64,000 bases of DNA from Ponticaulis sp. GTDB taxonomy: Bacteria > Pseudomonadota > Alphaproteobacteria > Caulobacterales > Hyphomonadaceae. Below are positions 34,134 through 43,500 of this stretch, piece by piece. Numbering within the stretch: the stretch's first letter is position 1; each line of letters begins with the position of its first letter. The position numbers were made by a program, and so were the translations under genes. Under the pieces are notes generated by a model. It made no database searches and was not told where the DNA came from. It saw only the letters and a program-made list of their open reading frames with translations. The stretch is taken from positions 310,001 to 374,000 of the forward strand of contig NZLU01000023.1 of the NCBI GenBank assembly GCA_002692725.1, in the 5' to 3' direction.

Positions 34134-35927
34134 ATGATCCGCACCACGTTTGCTTCCACACTGGTACTTTCACTGATGGCCTGTTCAGGGCCCGAGGAGA
34201 CACCAGATCCGGCACCAACGCCATCGCCAACAGAATCGCCTGCGACATCGGATTTGGCGGGCTGGACGCATGGCGGCATGGTCACGGCAGGCGATCCACG
34301 CGCCGTCGAAGCCGGGCTGAAAGTCTTGCGTGACGGTGGTCATGCGGTTGATGCGGCCATCGCAGTGCATGCCGTGCTGGGCCTGGTCGAACCGCAGAGC
34401 TCTGGCATTGGCGGCGGCGCTTTCATGATGGTCTACGACCGCGAGAGCGACAAACTCACCGTCTTCGATGGTCGCGAGAAAGCGCCAAAAGCCGCAAATC
34501 AGGACTGGTTCCGCACAGAAGATGGCGAGATCATGGACTTTCTCACCGCCTGGCAGAGCGGCTATTCGGTCGGTGTACCTGGGCAGGTGAAACTCTATGA
34601 GACCGCCCATGAGGCCTATGGCAAAGCCGACTGGTCTGGTCTGTTTGATGATGCCATCTCTCTGGCGGCAGATGGATTTGAAGTCAGCCCGCGGCTCAAT
34701 CAATCGCTGTCAAGTGACCGGCTCCGGGCCATCATTCAACTGGATGACCGCCCGGAAACGGCTGAATACTTCTATCCGGGTGGTGATCCCGTGCCGGTTG
34801 GCTTTGTGCGCACAAACCCGGATTACGCGACCACCCTCACATCCATTGCAGAAAACGGCGCTGACGCCTTCTACACGGGGCCCATCGCAGAGAGCATTGT
34901 GGCGGCTGTGAATGAAGGGCCGATGGGTGCGCCCATGACGCTCGAAGACCTTGCTGACTATGAAATCGTCGTCCGCGATGCGCTGTGCGGTGATGCGTTC
35001 TCATATAAGATCTGTTCAGCGCCGCCGCCATCCTCCGGAGGTATCACGCAGCCCTCTATTCTGGGCATTTACGAGCGCATGATCAAAGACATGCCAGCAG
35101 AATATGGGAACGCCAAAATTCAGGCCTTTGTCGATGCTCAGCGCCTCGTCTATGCGGATCGGGACCATTATGTCGCTGACGCGGATTTTGTAACGGTGCC
35201 GGTGGAAGATCTGCTCAACCCTGACTATCTCGATGTCCGCGCCACACAGGCCTTTGCGCCGGATGGCAAAGCCACTGCGGGGGATCCGGGCGAAGTGCTG
35301 CGCGGCGAGCCGATCATCGACATGTGGGGGCATGACGGCACGGAACATGCGCCTGGCACGACCCATATTTCCATCATCGATACCTATGGAAACGCGGTCT
35401 CGATGACAGCGACTGTCGAGGCCTCCTTCGGCTCGTCCCGCTGGGCGTCGGGCTTTCTTCTCAATAACGAGCTGACGGATTTCTCGCGCGACCCGATGAC
35501 GAATGGCAAGCTGGTAGCCAACGCGCCGGCCTCTGAAAAACATCCCCGCTCCTCCATGTCGCCAACGCTTGTCTTCGATGAAGCCGGTGATCTTTTCATG
35601 GTAACGGGCTCTCCCGGCGGAAACTCGATTATCGCTTATGTCTCCAAAACGCTGGTCGGCGTGCTCGATTGGGGGCTGACCGCCGAGGAGGCTGTTGGCT
35701 TCCCGAATATCATCGCGCGTGGCGACCGTATCGGCGTTGAAACCTCAAGAGGGGACGGCGCTGCGATCGCTGAAACGCTCACCGAACTTGGCTATGATGT
35801 CGCTGAACGCTCGGGTGAGAATTCCGGCCTCAACATCATCGTTGTCCGCGAAGATGGCCTTGAGGGCGCGGCCGATCCCCGCCGCGAGGGTGTTGCGCTG
35901 TCCGTCGAACTCGCAACAGAAGAGTAA
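34134..35927 (+). CDS. ggt: Gamma-glutamyltransferase
   Basis: 597 residues. The N-terminal lipoprotein signal is VLSLMACSG and is followed by a Pro/Thr linker. Core motifs are GGHAVDAAIAVHAVLGLVEP and SSGIGGGAFMM. Autocatalytic maturation occurs before Thr in GTTHISIID, and SPGGNSIIAYV is near the C-terminus. It hydrolyses or transfers gamma-glutamyl groups of glutathione in the periplasm. The start was set at the ATG with AAGGA upstream; a longer reading would overlap the divergent peptidase gene. It converges with the histidine kinase gene. Confidence 0.92.
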   Translation: MIRTTFASTLVLSLMACSGPEETPDPAPTPSPTESPATSDLAGWTHGGMVTAGDPRAVEAGLKVLRDGGHAVDAAIAVHAVLGLVEPQSSGIGGGAFMMVYDRESDKLTVFDGREKAPKAANQDWFRTEDGEIMDFLTAWQSGYSVGVPGQVKLYETAHEAYGKADWSGLFDDAISLAADGFEVSPRLNQSLSSDRLRAIIQLDDRPETAEYFYPGGDPVPVGFVRTNPDYATTLTSIAENGADAFYTGPIAESIVAAVNEGPMGAPMTLEDLADYEIVVRDALCGDAFSYKICSAPPPSSGGITQPSILGIYERMIKDMPAEYGNAKIQAFVDAQRLVYADRDHYVADADFVTVPVEDLLNPDYLDVRATQAFAPDGKATAGDPGEVLRGEPIIDMWGHDGTEHAPGTTHISIIDTYGNAVSMTATVEASFGSSRWASGFLLNNELTDFSRDPMTNGKLVANAPASEKHPRSSMSPTLVFDEAGDLFMVTGSPGGNSIIAYVSKTLVGVLDWGLTAEEAVGFPNIIARGDRIGVETSRGDGAAIAETLTELGYDVAERSGENSGLNIIVVREDGLEGAADPRREGVALSVELATEE

Positions 35928-35932
35928 CCCGT

Positions 35933-37387
35933 CTAAGACCCCGCGGCGCAGGGTAGCACCAGCTGAAACACCGTGCCTTCTGGTCCGGTCGAGATGAAGG
36001 TCAGTCTGGCCTTCATCCCGTCGGCCAGCTCTTTGGCGATGGCAAGGCCGAGGCCTGACCCACCTTTGGATCGGGATGGCGAAAACGGCATGAACAGCGT
36101 TTCGCGGACTTTTTCCGGGATGCCGGGGCCGTTATCCCGGATCAGAAGCGTCACTGACTGCGCATCCGTATTTGCGACCAGCGAGATTTTACCCGGCTCG
36201 TCGCGGGATGTTTCGGCGTCGATGGCCTGTACCGCATTACGGATGAGGTTTACCAGAATGCGGTGCAGATGCTCGGGATCACAGGACACGCGAATGTCCG
36301 CCTCGACATGGTTCTCACACAGCGTGTCGGTGCCGTTCAGGATCTGCCCTTCTGAAATGGCTTCATCCACAATGTCTTTCAGGCGATAGGCCCCAATCTG
36401 TGGTTTGACAGGTTCGGATCGCCCGAATTTCAGGGTATCTTCGGCCAGTTTAATCGCGCGCTCCAAAGCCCGTTCCAGGCGCGGTGCCGCACGCCTGACG
36501 CGCGGGTCCTTGCTCATCGCCAGCCCATCTGTGACGATCTGGGCGGCAGACAGCGAGTTGCGCAGATCATGGTTGATCTTGGCCATGGCCTCGCCCAGCT
36601 GCGCCATGCGCTCGCGCTCGCGAAAGGCCGCTTTCACCGTCGTTTCCATGTCCGACAAAGTGTTCTCAGCCCGTCCGATCTCATCCTGACGGTTGGATGG
36701 CAGAATGCGGGTTTCCACGCCACGCGGATCGTCGCGAAAGCCCTCAATCGATTTGGTGATCCGCCGGATCGGCCGCACGACGAGATAGAGCAGAACCAAA
36801 TAAATGAGAACGCCGACAAAGGTTGAGACAAACAGCGACAACCAGAGCAGCCGCAAACTGTAGTCGCGAAGCGAGTCACGAAGCGGAGCGATATCCAGCA
36901 CAACTTCAATAAACTCACCTTCGAAGCGTGGGGTGTCCAGCACCCGGAGGAAATCTGTATTGTTGTCAAACAGCGTTGCAGGGCCGCGCAACAGGCGCTG
37001 GAAGATATTTTCGGTTCTGAGGTCGACCAGTCGGATATTGCCTTCGATGGCCATGGATGGCGCCAGAATGATCTCGCTGCCCATATCACTACTGGCGGCC
37101 ACGGCGATAATCCGCTCATTCTCCAAAAGCTGAAGAGACAGCGTATCGGAGACGCGCCGCTGCGGCGCGGCTTCAACGGCCAGAACAGCTGTTTGCGCCA
37201 TCTCGACGCGCGAGTTCAGATAGGCCGCTCGGAAATTAGCCGCTGACGGCACGAAGATCATGGCTTCGGCAATCAGAATGAACACGATCGTCATGAAAAA
37301 CAGGCGTGCGGACAAGCCGGGGATCCAGCCGCCCTGAGGTGACTTCGCACTCTGATTATTCTTCTGAAGCCAACGCCGGATCACCAT
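35933..37387 (-). CDS. Membrane sensor histidine kinase (orphan)
   Basis: 484 residues: transmembrane segment 1 (about 27-47), a sensor loop, transmembrane segment 2 (about 180-202), and HAMP (RPIRRITKSIEGFRDDP). The DHp has the phospho-His in AKINHDLRNSLSAAQ and the HATPase has N-box NLIRNAVQA, G1 DNGPGIP and G2 GSGLGLAIAK. No response regulator lies beside it, so its partner is elsewhere. It is on the same strand as the reductase/TVP38/DUF547 genes, 41 bp downstream of them, and may be the last member of that operon. Confidence 0.88.
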   Translation of the reverse strand: MVIRRWLQKNNQSAKSPQGGWIPGLSARLFFMTIVFILIAEAMIFVPSAANFRAAYLNSRVEMAQTAVLAVEAAPQRRVSDTLSLQLLENERIIAVAASSDMGSEIILAPSMAIEGNIRLVDLRTENIFQRLLRGPATLFDNNTDFLRVLDTPRFEGEFIEVVLDIAPLRDSLRDYSLRLLWLSLFVSTFVGVLIYLVLLYLVVRPIRRITKSIEGFRDDPRGVETRILPSNRQDEIGRAENTLSDMETTVKAAFRERERMAQLGEAMAKINHDLRNSLSAAQIVTDGLAMSKDPRVRRAAPRLERALERAIKLAEDTLKFGRSEPVKPQIGAYRLKDIVDEAISEGQILNGTDTLCENHVEADIRVSCDPEHLHRILVNLIRNAVQAIDAETSRDEPGKISLVANTDAQSVTLLIRDNGPGIPEKVRETLFMPFSPSRSKGGSGLGLAIAKELADGMKARLTFISTGPEGTVFQLVLPCAAGS

Positions 37388-37428
37388 GATGATCGCAAAC
37401 TAATCTAGTCTGCGACAAGCTCAAGTAA

Positions 37429-38880
37429 TTACGGAATGCGTTGCAGAATGCCCACAAGCTTTTTGGCCATCGGACCAAACACTTTTGGCTGAAAATGCTT
37501 GCTGGCCGCGCGTTTTACAATCTCGGCGCGGGTTGGATAGGGCGACATATATTTCGTGAGATCCCGCATGGTCAGCTTGTTTGCCATAGCGAGCGACAGG
37601 ATTTGCAGGATTTCGCCGCCGGCTTGCCCGAGAACCGATGCCCCGAGGATCTTGCCATTCTTGCGAATGACGAGCCGGAGCGAGCCGGTTTTCTGTCGAT
37701 CTGTGATGGCACGATCAATCTCGTCAAAGGGAAATTCAACCGTCTCGACCGAATCGCCGTGTTTTTCGCGGGCTTCCGCTTCCGTCAGACCAATCTGCCC
37801 GATCTCCGGGTCGACAAAAGTGACAGCTGGCAGCTGATCTGTGACCGCCTTGGAGGGCAGCTTCATCAATGCGGCTTGCACAAAAATGCTGGCATGCCAT
37901 CCCGCCAGATGCGTGAATTGTCCGCGTCCCGCAATATCCCCAACCGCCCAGACATTCGGGTTTGAGACGGACCGGAGATTGGGTTTGGTCACGATTCCAT
38001 TCCGGTCTGAGTCCACTTCACCTCTATCGAGCTCAAGCAAATCGAGCGCCGGTGTCCGTCCCACGGCGACCAGTAAATCCGTGCCATGAATTTCGACCGG
38101 GCCATCCGGGCCTTCGGCAATGAGGGTGAGGTCGTTTTGTCCGCCCTTCACCTCAATTGCCTTGTGATGATCGAGAATGGTGATGCCTTCTTCACGCATC
38201 AGGGAGACAAGCTGTGCGGCATGCACTGGGTCGCTTCGGCGTAGGGGCTGGCCCATTTCGACCACCGTGACATTCGAACCGAGCCGATGAAAGGCCTGAG
38301 CCATCTCAAGGCCAATCGGGCCGCCACCCAACACAATCAGATGCTCTGGCAAGTCCGGCATGTCGAAAATGGTTTCATTCGTCCAGAACGGTCGGCTCGC
38401 CAATCCTTCAACGCCGGGAATCAACGGAACGGATCCGGCGGCGATCACGATGCGACGTGCAGTAACTTCATAGGATTCAGAGGCCAGACTGCTCGGGCTG
38501 GTGAAATGAGCCACTTCCCGAATGACCTTCACACCCAGACCTTCAAACCGTTCCTGGCTATCAACCGGTGCGATCTCCGCGATGACTGACTGCAAATGCG
38601 CCTTCACAGCCGCCCAGTTGGCTTTTGGTGTGGCGACTTCAATGCCCAGCTTTTCGGCGTCCTTGATGACCTGCAGCGTGTTGGACGTCGCCAACAAGGC
38701 TTTGGACGGAACGCAGCCATAATTAAGGCAGTCACCGCCCATTTCGTCGCCTTCGAACAGAACGACGTTGAGGCCCAGTTGCGCGGCACCAGAGGCAACC
38801 GACAAACCACCAGAGCCTGCGCCGATCACGGCAACATCCGCTGTCAGCTTTGTCCGGGAAGAGAGAACAGTATCGACCAT
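37429..38880 (-). CDS. Mercuric reductase-like disulfide oxidoreductase
   Basis: 483 residues, class I pyridine nucleotide-disulfide oxidoreductase. The FAD site is ADVAVIGAGSGGLSVA, the redox disulfide GGDCLNYGCVPSKALL (about residues 49-64), the NAD(P) site IVLGGGPIGLEMAQ, and the dimerisation domain lies in the C-terminal part. There is no terminal Cys pair for Hg(II), so mercury reduction is unlikely. It follows TVP38 and DUF547 genes closely; this trio recurs in many Proteobacteria, with an unestablished redox role. Confidence 0.85.
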   Translation of the reverse strand: MVDTVLSSRTKLTADVAVIGAGSGGLSVASGAAQLGLNVVLFEGDEMGGDCLNYGCVPSKALLATSNTLQVIKDAEKLGIEVATPKANWAAVKAHLQSVIAEIAPVDSQERFEGLGVKVIREVAHFTSPSSLASESYEVTARRIVIAAGSVPLIPGVEGLASRPFWTNETIFDMPDLPEHLIVLGGGPIGLEMAQAFHRLGSNVTVVEMGQPLRRSDPVHAAQLVSLMREEGITILDHHKAIEVKGGQNDLTLIAEGPDGPVEIHGTDLLVAVGRTPALDLLELDRGEVDSDRNGIVTKPNLRSVSNPNVWAVGDIAGRGQFTHLAGWHASIFVQAALMKLPSKAVTDQLPAVTFVDPEIGQIGLTEAEAREKHGDSVETVEFPFDEIDRAITDRQKTGSLRLVIRKNGKILGASVLGQAGGEILQILSLAMANKLTMRDLTKYMSPYPTRAEIVKRAASKHFQPKVFGPMAKKLVGILQRIP

Positions 38881-38883
38881 GGG

Positions 38884-39660
38884 TCAGCTTTCTGTAGGAG
38901 GGAGCGGAGCCGGGCTGTCTGGCCCTGCTTTTTTCTTTCGGAGCGCTTTAATGGCGACCGGCAACAGACTGACGAGCGCCAGTGCAATCATGGGCGGCGC
39001 GATTTGCGTAAACAGACCACTCAGATTGAGTTCCTCGCCACGGTCGAATATCCCGCCAAGGCCTGCGCCCAGCCAGGTATAAGCGATGACGCCCGGCATG
39101 ATGCCGAAAAAGGTGGAGATCACGAACTCACGCGGCTTGGCACCCAGAAGCGCAGGCGCGATATTCGCAACCGGGAAAGGCACTGCCGGCATGAAGCGAA
39201 GAAAGAACATATAGCTGAGCGCATTCTCACTAAACCCGGCTTCGAGCCGCTTCAGGAAGGGACCGGCGCGCTGGCGAAGCGGCTGCCCGATTGAGGTCCG
39301 CGCAATTGTAAACAGCGTCGTCGCACCAATCGTTGCGGCAAATACCGTGGCAACGCTGCCGCCGACAAGGCCGAAGAGAAACCCGCCCGTCAGTGTAATC
39401 CAGAGCGCACCCGGCAACATGAAAATGGTCGCCAGCGCATAAACCAGCAGATACGCGCCTACAGCCAGCAGAAGATTCTCAGCCACATAGGCATTGAGGC
39501 TCTCACGCTGATCTTTCAGCGTCTCCAGCGACAACACCTTGTGCGCACCGGTCAGATAGACCGTCAGCAACACGCCGATGATCAGAGCAACCGGCAGCAA
39601 TCTCAGCCACCAATTGGTTTTGCGGTCAGGTTTGGTCTCCGACGTCTGATCGGTGCTCAT
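38884..39660 (-). CDS. TVP38/TMEM64 family membrane protein
   Basis: 258 residues with about six transmembrane helices and the VTT domain (GALWITLTGGFLFGLVGGSV, FLKRLEAGFSENALSYMFFLR, RFMPAVPFPVANIAPALLG). Polar N- and C-terminal ends are cytoplasmic. Relatives are DedA-like membrane proteins linked to lipid or ion handling. It lies between the DUF547 gene (4-bp overlap) and the disulfide reductase gene (3-bp gap), so the three are translationally coupled. Confidence 0.87.
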   Translation of the reverse strand: MSTDQTSETKPDRKTNWWLRLLPVALIIGVLLTVYLTGAHKVLSLETLKDQRESLNAYVAENLLLAVGAYLLVYALATIFMLPGALWITLTGGFLFGLVGGSVATVFAATIGATTLFTIARTSIGQPLRQRAGPFLKRLEAGFSENALSYMFFLRFMPAVPFPVANIAPALLGAKPREFVISTFFGIMPGVIAYTWLGAGLGGIFDRGEELNLSGLFTQIAPPMIALALVSLLPVAIKALRKKKAGPDSPAPLPPTES

Positions 39661-40493
39661 TGGTCTCTTCCCGCGCTGACATCGTTCAACGCCCAGTCAT
39701 ATACAAATTTCCGGATCTCTGCATCCTTTACGAGGCTCGATTGACGCTCGGGCACAATATAGGCTCGCAGGTGATCGAGAATGCCTGTTCTGGAGCCGCC
39801 AAAGTCTTCCTTATACCAGTCATATATTTTCGAGACGTCCAGCTTTCCATCATGACGAAAGAAAACGCCGCGCGGATTATTGATATAGTCTCGTGCGGCC
39901 TCATCGAGGTCTTGATCCAGCGTCGCGCCTTTCCAGGCTGACACACGAAGATTGGGACATCCCAGTGACGCGCAATTCACAGCGTAATGAACGCGCGGAT
40001 CATCATATCGCACCCGCAATATGTCATGTTCGATATTGTCGAGGCTCAGCATGTCGCCTTCCACCCGGACAAGCTCACGCTTCCAGGGGCCAGCAGAAAA
40101 CAATCCTGATTTAATGTCGCGAATGCTGTCGACCGGATAATTCTCAACGATAATCTGCACGGTCAGGGCATTATAAAGATTGGCCCAGGCGGCAAACTGA
40201 TCATTGGCGGGAAGCGCTGATAGCGGAAGGCCTGCCAGCGCTTCAACATAGTCTGCCAGCGCCGCCCTGTCGCTGGTGTTTGCTTTCAGCCGTGCATAAT
40301 CGACCAGATTGATGCCGGACGTGTCCGGCTCAACATAGCGCGCCAGAAGCGCGCTCCAATCCTCGTGAAGCGTATCAGCCTGAACGGCTCTTTCTGCCGA
40401 GGAAACTCTCTCCGTATCCGGTGTTTGCGCGACGGCCCAATGCAGAGGCGTCAGCGCCAACCCGATCGCAAATATAACTGATTTCAGTGTCAT
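39657..40493 (-). CDS. DUF547 domain protein, exported
   Basis: 278 residues. The signal peptide (1-22) is ILLALTP-like, followed by the DUF547 domain: WANLYNALTVQIIVENYP, WKRELVRVEGDMLSLDNIEH, VHYAVNCASLGCPNLR (with the conserved Cys pair) and DWYKEDFGG. It is periplasmic. The function of the domain is not settled; a cysteine-protease-like site has been suggested for relatives. It is the first gene of the operon with TVP38 and the disulfide reductase, which fits an envelope redox role. Confidence 0.85.
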   Translation of the reverse strand: MTLKSVIFAIGLALTPLHWAVAQTPDTERVSSAERAVQADTLHEDWSALLARYVEPDTSGINLVDYARLKANTSDRAALADYVEALAGLPLSALPANDQFAAWANLYNALTVQIIVENYPVDSIRDIKSGLFSAGPWKRELVRVEGDMLSLDNIEHDILRVRYDDPRVHYAVNCASLGCPNLRVSAWKGATLDQDLDEAARDYINNPRGVFFRHDGKLDVSKIYDWYKEDFGGSRTGILDHLRAYIVPERQSSLVKDAEIRKFVYDWALNDVSAGRDQ

Positions 40494-40596
40494 ACGTCCT
40501 CGCGTTGCGTGTTCCGCACTTTCCCACCTAATGTCTTGAAGGTCGGATTGCGCCTCACAAAGACGACACGTTTTTCAACGGACTGTGATCAGCGCG

Positions 40597-42756
40597 TCAG
40601 AACCTGTCGAGCAACAGATAGGTGAAAAACGCAATCGGAATCGCGACAAGCAGGGGATCTGGTATGATTGGGAGGAACACAAAGGTCATCACATAGACCA
40701 GTCCGGCAATCAGGACGAACAGCACAAACACGAGCAGCAGAACCAGAACGGATTTCGAATGCACCCAGCGTGTGAGTTTCGACAGATGATGGCCGTCATG
40801 CTTGGTCGACTGTTTTTCCAGTATCGTCGCCTTGATCTTTTCGAAATCGGCTGAGGCGCCATTACAGACAAATTCTGAGGCCAGGAGAATGGCTTCGCTC
40901 GTCTCACTGAACGCGCCATGTCCGCCGCTTAGAGAATCGATGCGTTCAATCTCCATGGGTTCACTGATGTCTCCGGTGGTATAAGTGACAGATTTCGTAT
41001 CGAACCCGACTACGCCCGCATCACCCAGCACACGGGTGAAGCTGATCCCCGGAATGGCATTGATGGCGACGGTCGCAGCCTGATGGCTGCTCGGGCCGAA
41101 CGCCACAATCACATCGCCATCAGCCGTGGCATTCGCCAACGCCTCTACCGGACGCACATTCCCGCCAACCGGACGTGACAGCACCTCATCCCACGGGAAA
41201 TTGCGCGGCAGCACACTGCCCGCCAGATAGACATTTCCGAAGGGGATTGGCAGACGGTAACGCTTCAGGAAATTGCCAAACACGAAAGTGCCAAAGCTGT
41301 GGCCGATAAAGTCGATCTTCTCCACATGCGGATACTGTGCGCGAATATCGACACAAGTCCGCGCGAACCAGCGAAGCGGAAATTCTCTCCGATTGAACCC
41401 TGGTAACAGGAAGTTTGCGATGGAGAACCGGCCAAAGCTCGGAGACAGCACCATCACATAGTCTTCATCTTCGGTGGAGCCCGTCTCCGGTCCAGCTTCA
41501 TTGAGGTAATGTATATCGTGTCCGCGAAAGCGCTCCTCGATGAACAGGCGGAAGCGCTCGGCCCAATGGCCATCATCCCGAATGCCATGCAGCACGACGA
41601 CCGCGCGCTGAATGCGCTTGTCCTGAATGATTTTCTTCTGCGGCTCTATGAGTGATTGCAGGATCCATTTTGGTGTGTGCCATTCCGCATGGACAGCCGG
41701 CGGCAAAGCCCTGCTCGCTTCGCCCAGCTTGTCGAACAGCGCGAAATAAACCGCTTCAGTGATCATGGCTTTTGAGGCGGCAGCGGATCCGGGCGCTTCG
41801 AGATCAGACGCGTCCGGATCCGGGTTCACATAAACAATCGACCGGTGCGTTGCATCATTCACCAGCAGAAAGTTCGTCCGCGAGCCCATAACCGCGAGAT
41901 CCATCTCGGTCCGGGCGTCAACCAGCGTATCCTTCGTGCCGACAATCTGCACGACTTGCGGAAAGGAAAGCTCACCGCCTGAGGCCTCAACCAGTTGCAG
42001 ATGATGGAGCTGCGCAAGCCGCAAACGCTCAATAAAGATTGTACCGCGCTCGATATCGTATGCTGTTCGCGAAATTTTGCATGCGCGGCTGAGCGAAGCT
42101 GCCAGACCCAGAGGCGACACACCAAGAATTGTGTTGAAATTCCGGTTCCAGCCCGCATTCACGCCTGCAAGCAACACCAGTCGGTCAACGGATTTGTGCC
42201 AGTCAAACGCCGTCTCTGACGGCGCATGCTCCGGGTTCATCTGGCGATAGCGCTCGTCTGCGGCATAGAGATAGGCGCTGCGGATCAGGAGTGCGCCACA
42301 GGAATGGCCGCACAAAACGATCCGATCAAACGTCTCGCCGCCATCCTCTTGCCAGCGCGCCTGAATTTTTTCGGCAATATCCCGAGACAGCCAGTAATGG
42401 TCCTGATTGGTCCAGATATTCAGATCATAGCGCAGCACCCAGACGGTCGTCCCGGGCTTGGCAGCGAGCTTTGCAATATGTCGGATGTGGTTTTGTCCCC
42501 AAGGGCCCAGACCATGCGCCACGATGACCAGCGTGCGGTCGAGCGGTTCGCCTTTTGGCGGGGGTGGCGAGGGGAAGTCTCTCAGGCTGCTCGTTTTGGG
42601 AAAGAGGAAGGTCAGCCTGTCACGCGTCCAGGACAAAAGCACAACAAGCACGAAAAAACAGGCCGCCAGAATGATCAGCCAGACCAGGCCGGTCCGTGCC
42701 CACTCTGCCGCACTCTCCGAAAATGCCTGGAGCTTTGACATGAATTCTTCTGACAT
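40597..42756 (-). CDS. Membrane protein with two alpha/beta-hydrolase domains
   Basis: 719 residues: transmembrane helix at about 22-42, then two hydrolase domains in one chain. Domain 1 has VIVAHGLGPWG, the nucleophile elbow GHSCG (Ser152), an acid in GTKDTLVD and His in NDATHRS. Domain 2 has VVLHGIRDDGHW, GHSFG (Ser487) and a His in SGGHGAF. Two C-terminal hydrophobic helices (about 668-715) close the protein. The pairing within a double-anchored chain is unusual. The substrate is unknown; a lipid or ester at the membrane surface is plausible. An ATG six codons in is an alternative start. Confidence 0.75.
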   Translation of the reverse strand: MSEEFMSKLQAFSESAAEWARTGLVWLIILAACFFVLVVLLSWTRDRLTFLFPKTSSLRDFPSPPPPKGEPLDRTLVIVAHGLGPWGQNHIRHIAKLAAKPGTTVWVLRYDLNIWTNQDHYWLSRDIAEKIQARWQEDGGETFDRIVLCGHSCGALLIRSAYLYAADERYRQMNPEHAPSETAFDWHKSVDRLVLLAGVNAGWNRNFNTILGVSPLGLAASLSRACKISRTAYDIERGTIFIERLRLAQLHHLQLVEASGGELSFPQVVQIVGTKDTLVDARTEMDLAVMGSRTNFLLVNDATHRSIVYVNPDPDASDLEAPGSAAASKAMITEAVYFALFDKLGEASRALPPAVHAEWHTPKWILQSLIEPQKKIIQDKRIQRAVVVLHGIRDDGHWAERFRLFIEERFRGHDIHYLNEAGPETGSTEDEDYVMVLSPSFGRFSIANFLLPGFNRREFPLRWFARTCVDIRAQYPHVEKIDFIGHSFGTFVFGNFLKRYRLPIPFGNVYLAGSVLPRNFPWDEVLSRPVGGNVRPVEALANATADGDVIVAFGPSSHQAATVAINAIPGISFTRVLGDAGVVGFDTKSVTYTTGDISEPMEIERIDSLSGGHGAFSETSEAILLASEFVCNGASADFEKIKATILEKQSTKHDGHHLSKLTRWVHSKSVLVLLLVFVLFVLIAGLVYVMTFVFLPIIPDPLLVAIPIAFFTYLLLDRF

Positions 42757-42958
42757 CGCATTTCCCCCTGAGCAAGAGACTACTCTTTTTCAGGGGCGCG
42801 TTCCAGATTGATGGTATGATTTCCCGGCCAATACGTCATAATGCTCGCGCGGCACAGCTTGGAGCCAGGGCTGAAGACTCGTGAAGATTCCGTCTTGACG
42901 ACCACGCCCAAAACCCGTATCAGCGCACGCTTTCCAAGGATTCAAAGGGGCGTAAGCC

Positions 42959-43096
42959 GTGAAACGCACATTCCAGCCAAGCCGACTGAAGCGTGCCCGT
43001 ACCCACGGGTTCCGCGAGCGTATGTCGACCAAAAACGGACGCAAGGTTCTTTCCAGCCGCCGTGCAAAGGGTCGCAAGCGTCTTTCAGTCGTATAG
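42959..43096 (+). CDS. rpmH: Ribosomal protein L34
   Basis: 45 residues, very basic. It has the full L34 pattern: [20 protein letters not shown], then [20 protein letters not shown] and a Val-Val end. It starts at GTG with AAAGGGG upstream; no ATG is available. It belongs to the 50S subunit. It is followed by rnpA in the same frame immediately after its stop. Confidence 0.95.
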   Translation: MKRTFQPSRLKRARTHGFRERMSTKNGRKVLSSRRAKGRKRLSVV

Positions 43097-43105
43097 GGTA
43101 AGTCA

Positions 43106-43462
43106 ATCGAGATCCGTCGCCTCAGGGTTCGGCGCGAGTTTCTGCGCGCAGCCAGAGGACGGGTCGCCAGACGCCACCTTGTCGTCATCCAGGCGATCAA
43201 TCGTCAGGATAAGGACGCATATGTTGGCGAAGGGTTTACGACAACTCGTAAGATTGGCGGCGCCGTCATACGCAACCGGGCCAGACGAAGGCTGCGGGAA
43301 GTGGCGCGCGAGCTTTTGCCGCAGTACGCACTCCCTGGCCATGACTATGTTTTCATTGCCAGAGCCGGAACTGCTGCCGCGCCCTGGCAGCGATTGCTTG
43401 ACGATGCTGAAACAGCATTGATAAGGCTCCACCGGGATTTGTCCGCCGCGTCTGGTGGATAG
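43106..43462 (+). CDS. rnpA: Ribonuclease P protein component (start at ATC)
   Basis: 118 residues in frame from ATC: IEIRRLRVRREFLRAARG, FTTTRKIGGAVIRNRARRRL (the RNR basic motif) and ALPGHDYVFIARAGTAA are typical of RnpA, which binds RNase P RNA to mature tRNA 5' ends. There is no ATG, GTG or TTG in frame between the rpmH stop and about codon 75 (GTG). The conserved N-terminus begins at ATC (43106), with AGGG 7 bp upstream. An ATC start is inferred; a sequencing error is the alternative. No yidD lies between it and yidC. Confidence 0.85.
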   Translation: MEIRRLRVRREFLRAARGRVARRHLVVIQAINRQDKDAYVGEGFTTTRKIGGAVIRNRARRRLREVARELLPQYALPGHDYVFIARAGTAAAPWQRLLDDAETALIRLHRDLSAASGG

Positions 43463-43500
43463 TAACGTCGCCAGACTTCCAGGAAACAGGGCACCGGCAC

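Noticed and set aside
37429..38880. True mercuric reductase
   Set aside because: No C-terminal Cys pair for mercury and no merR, merT or merP nearby; only the fold is shared.
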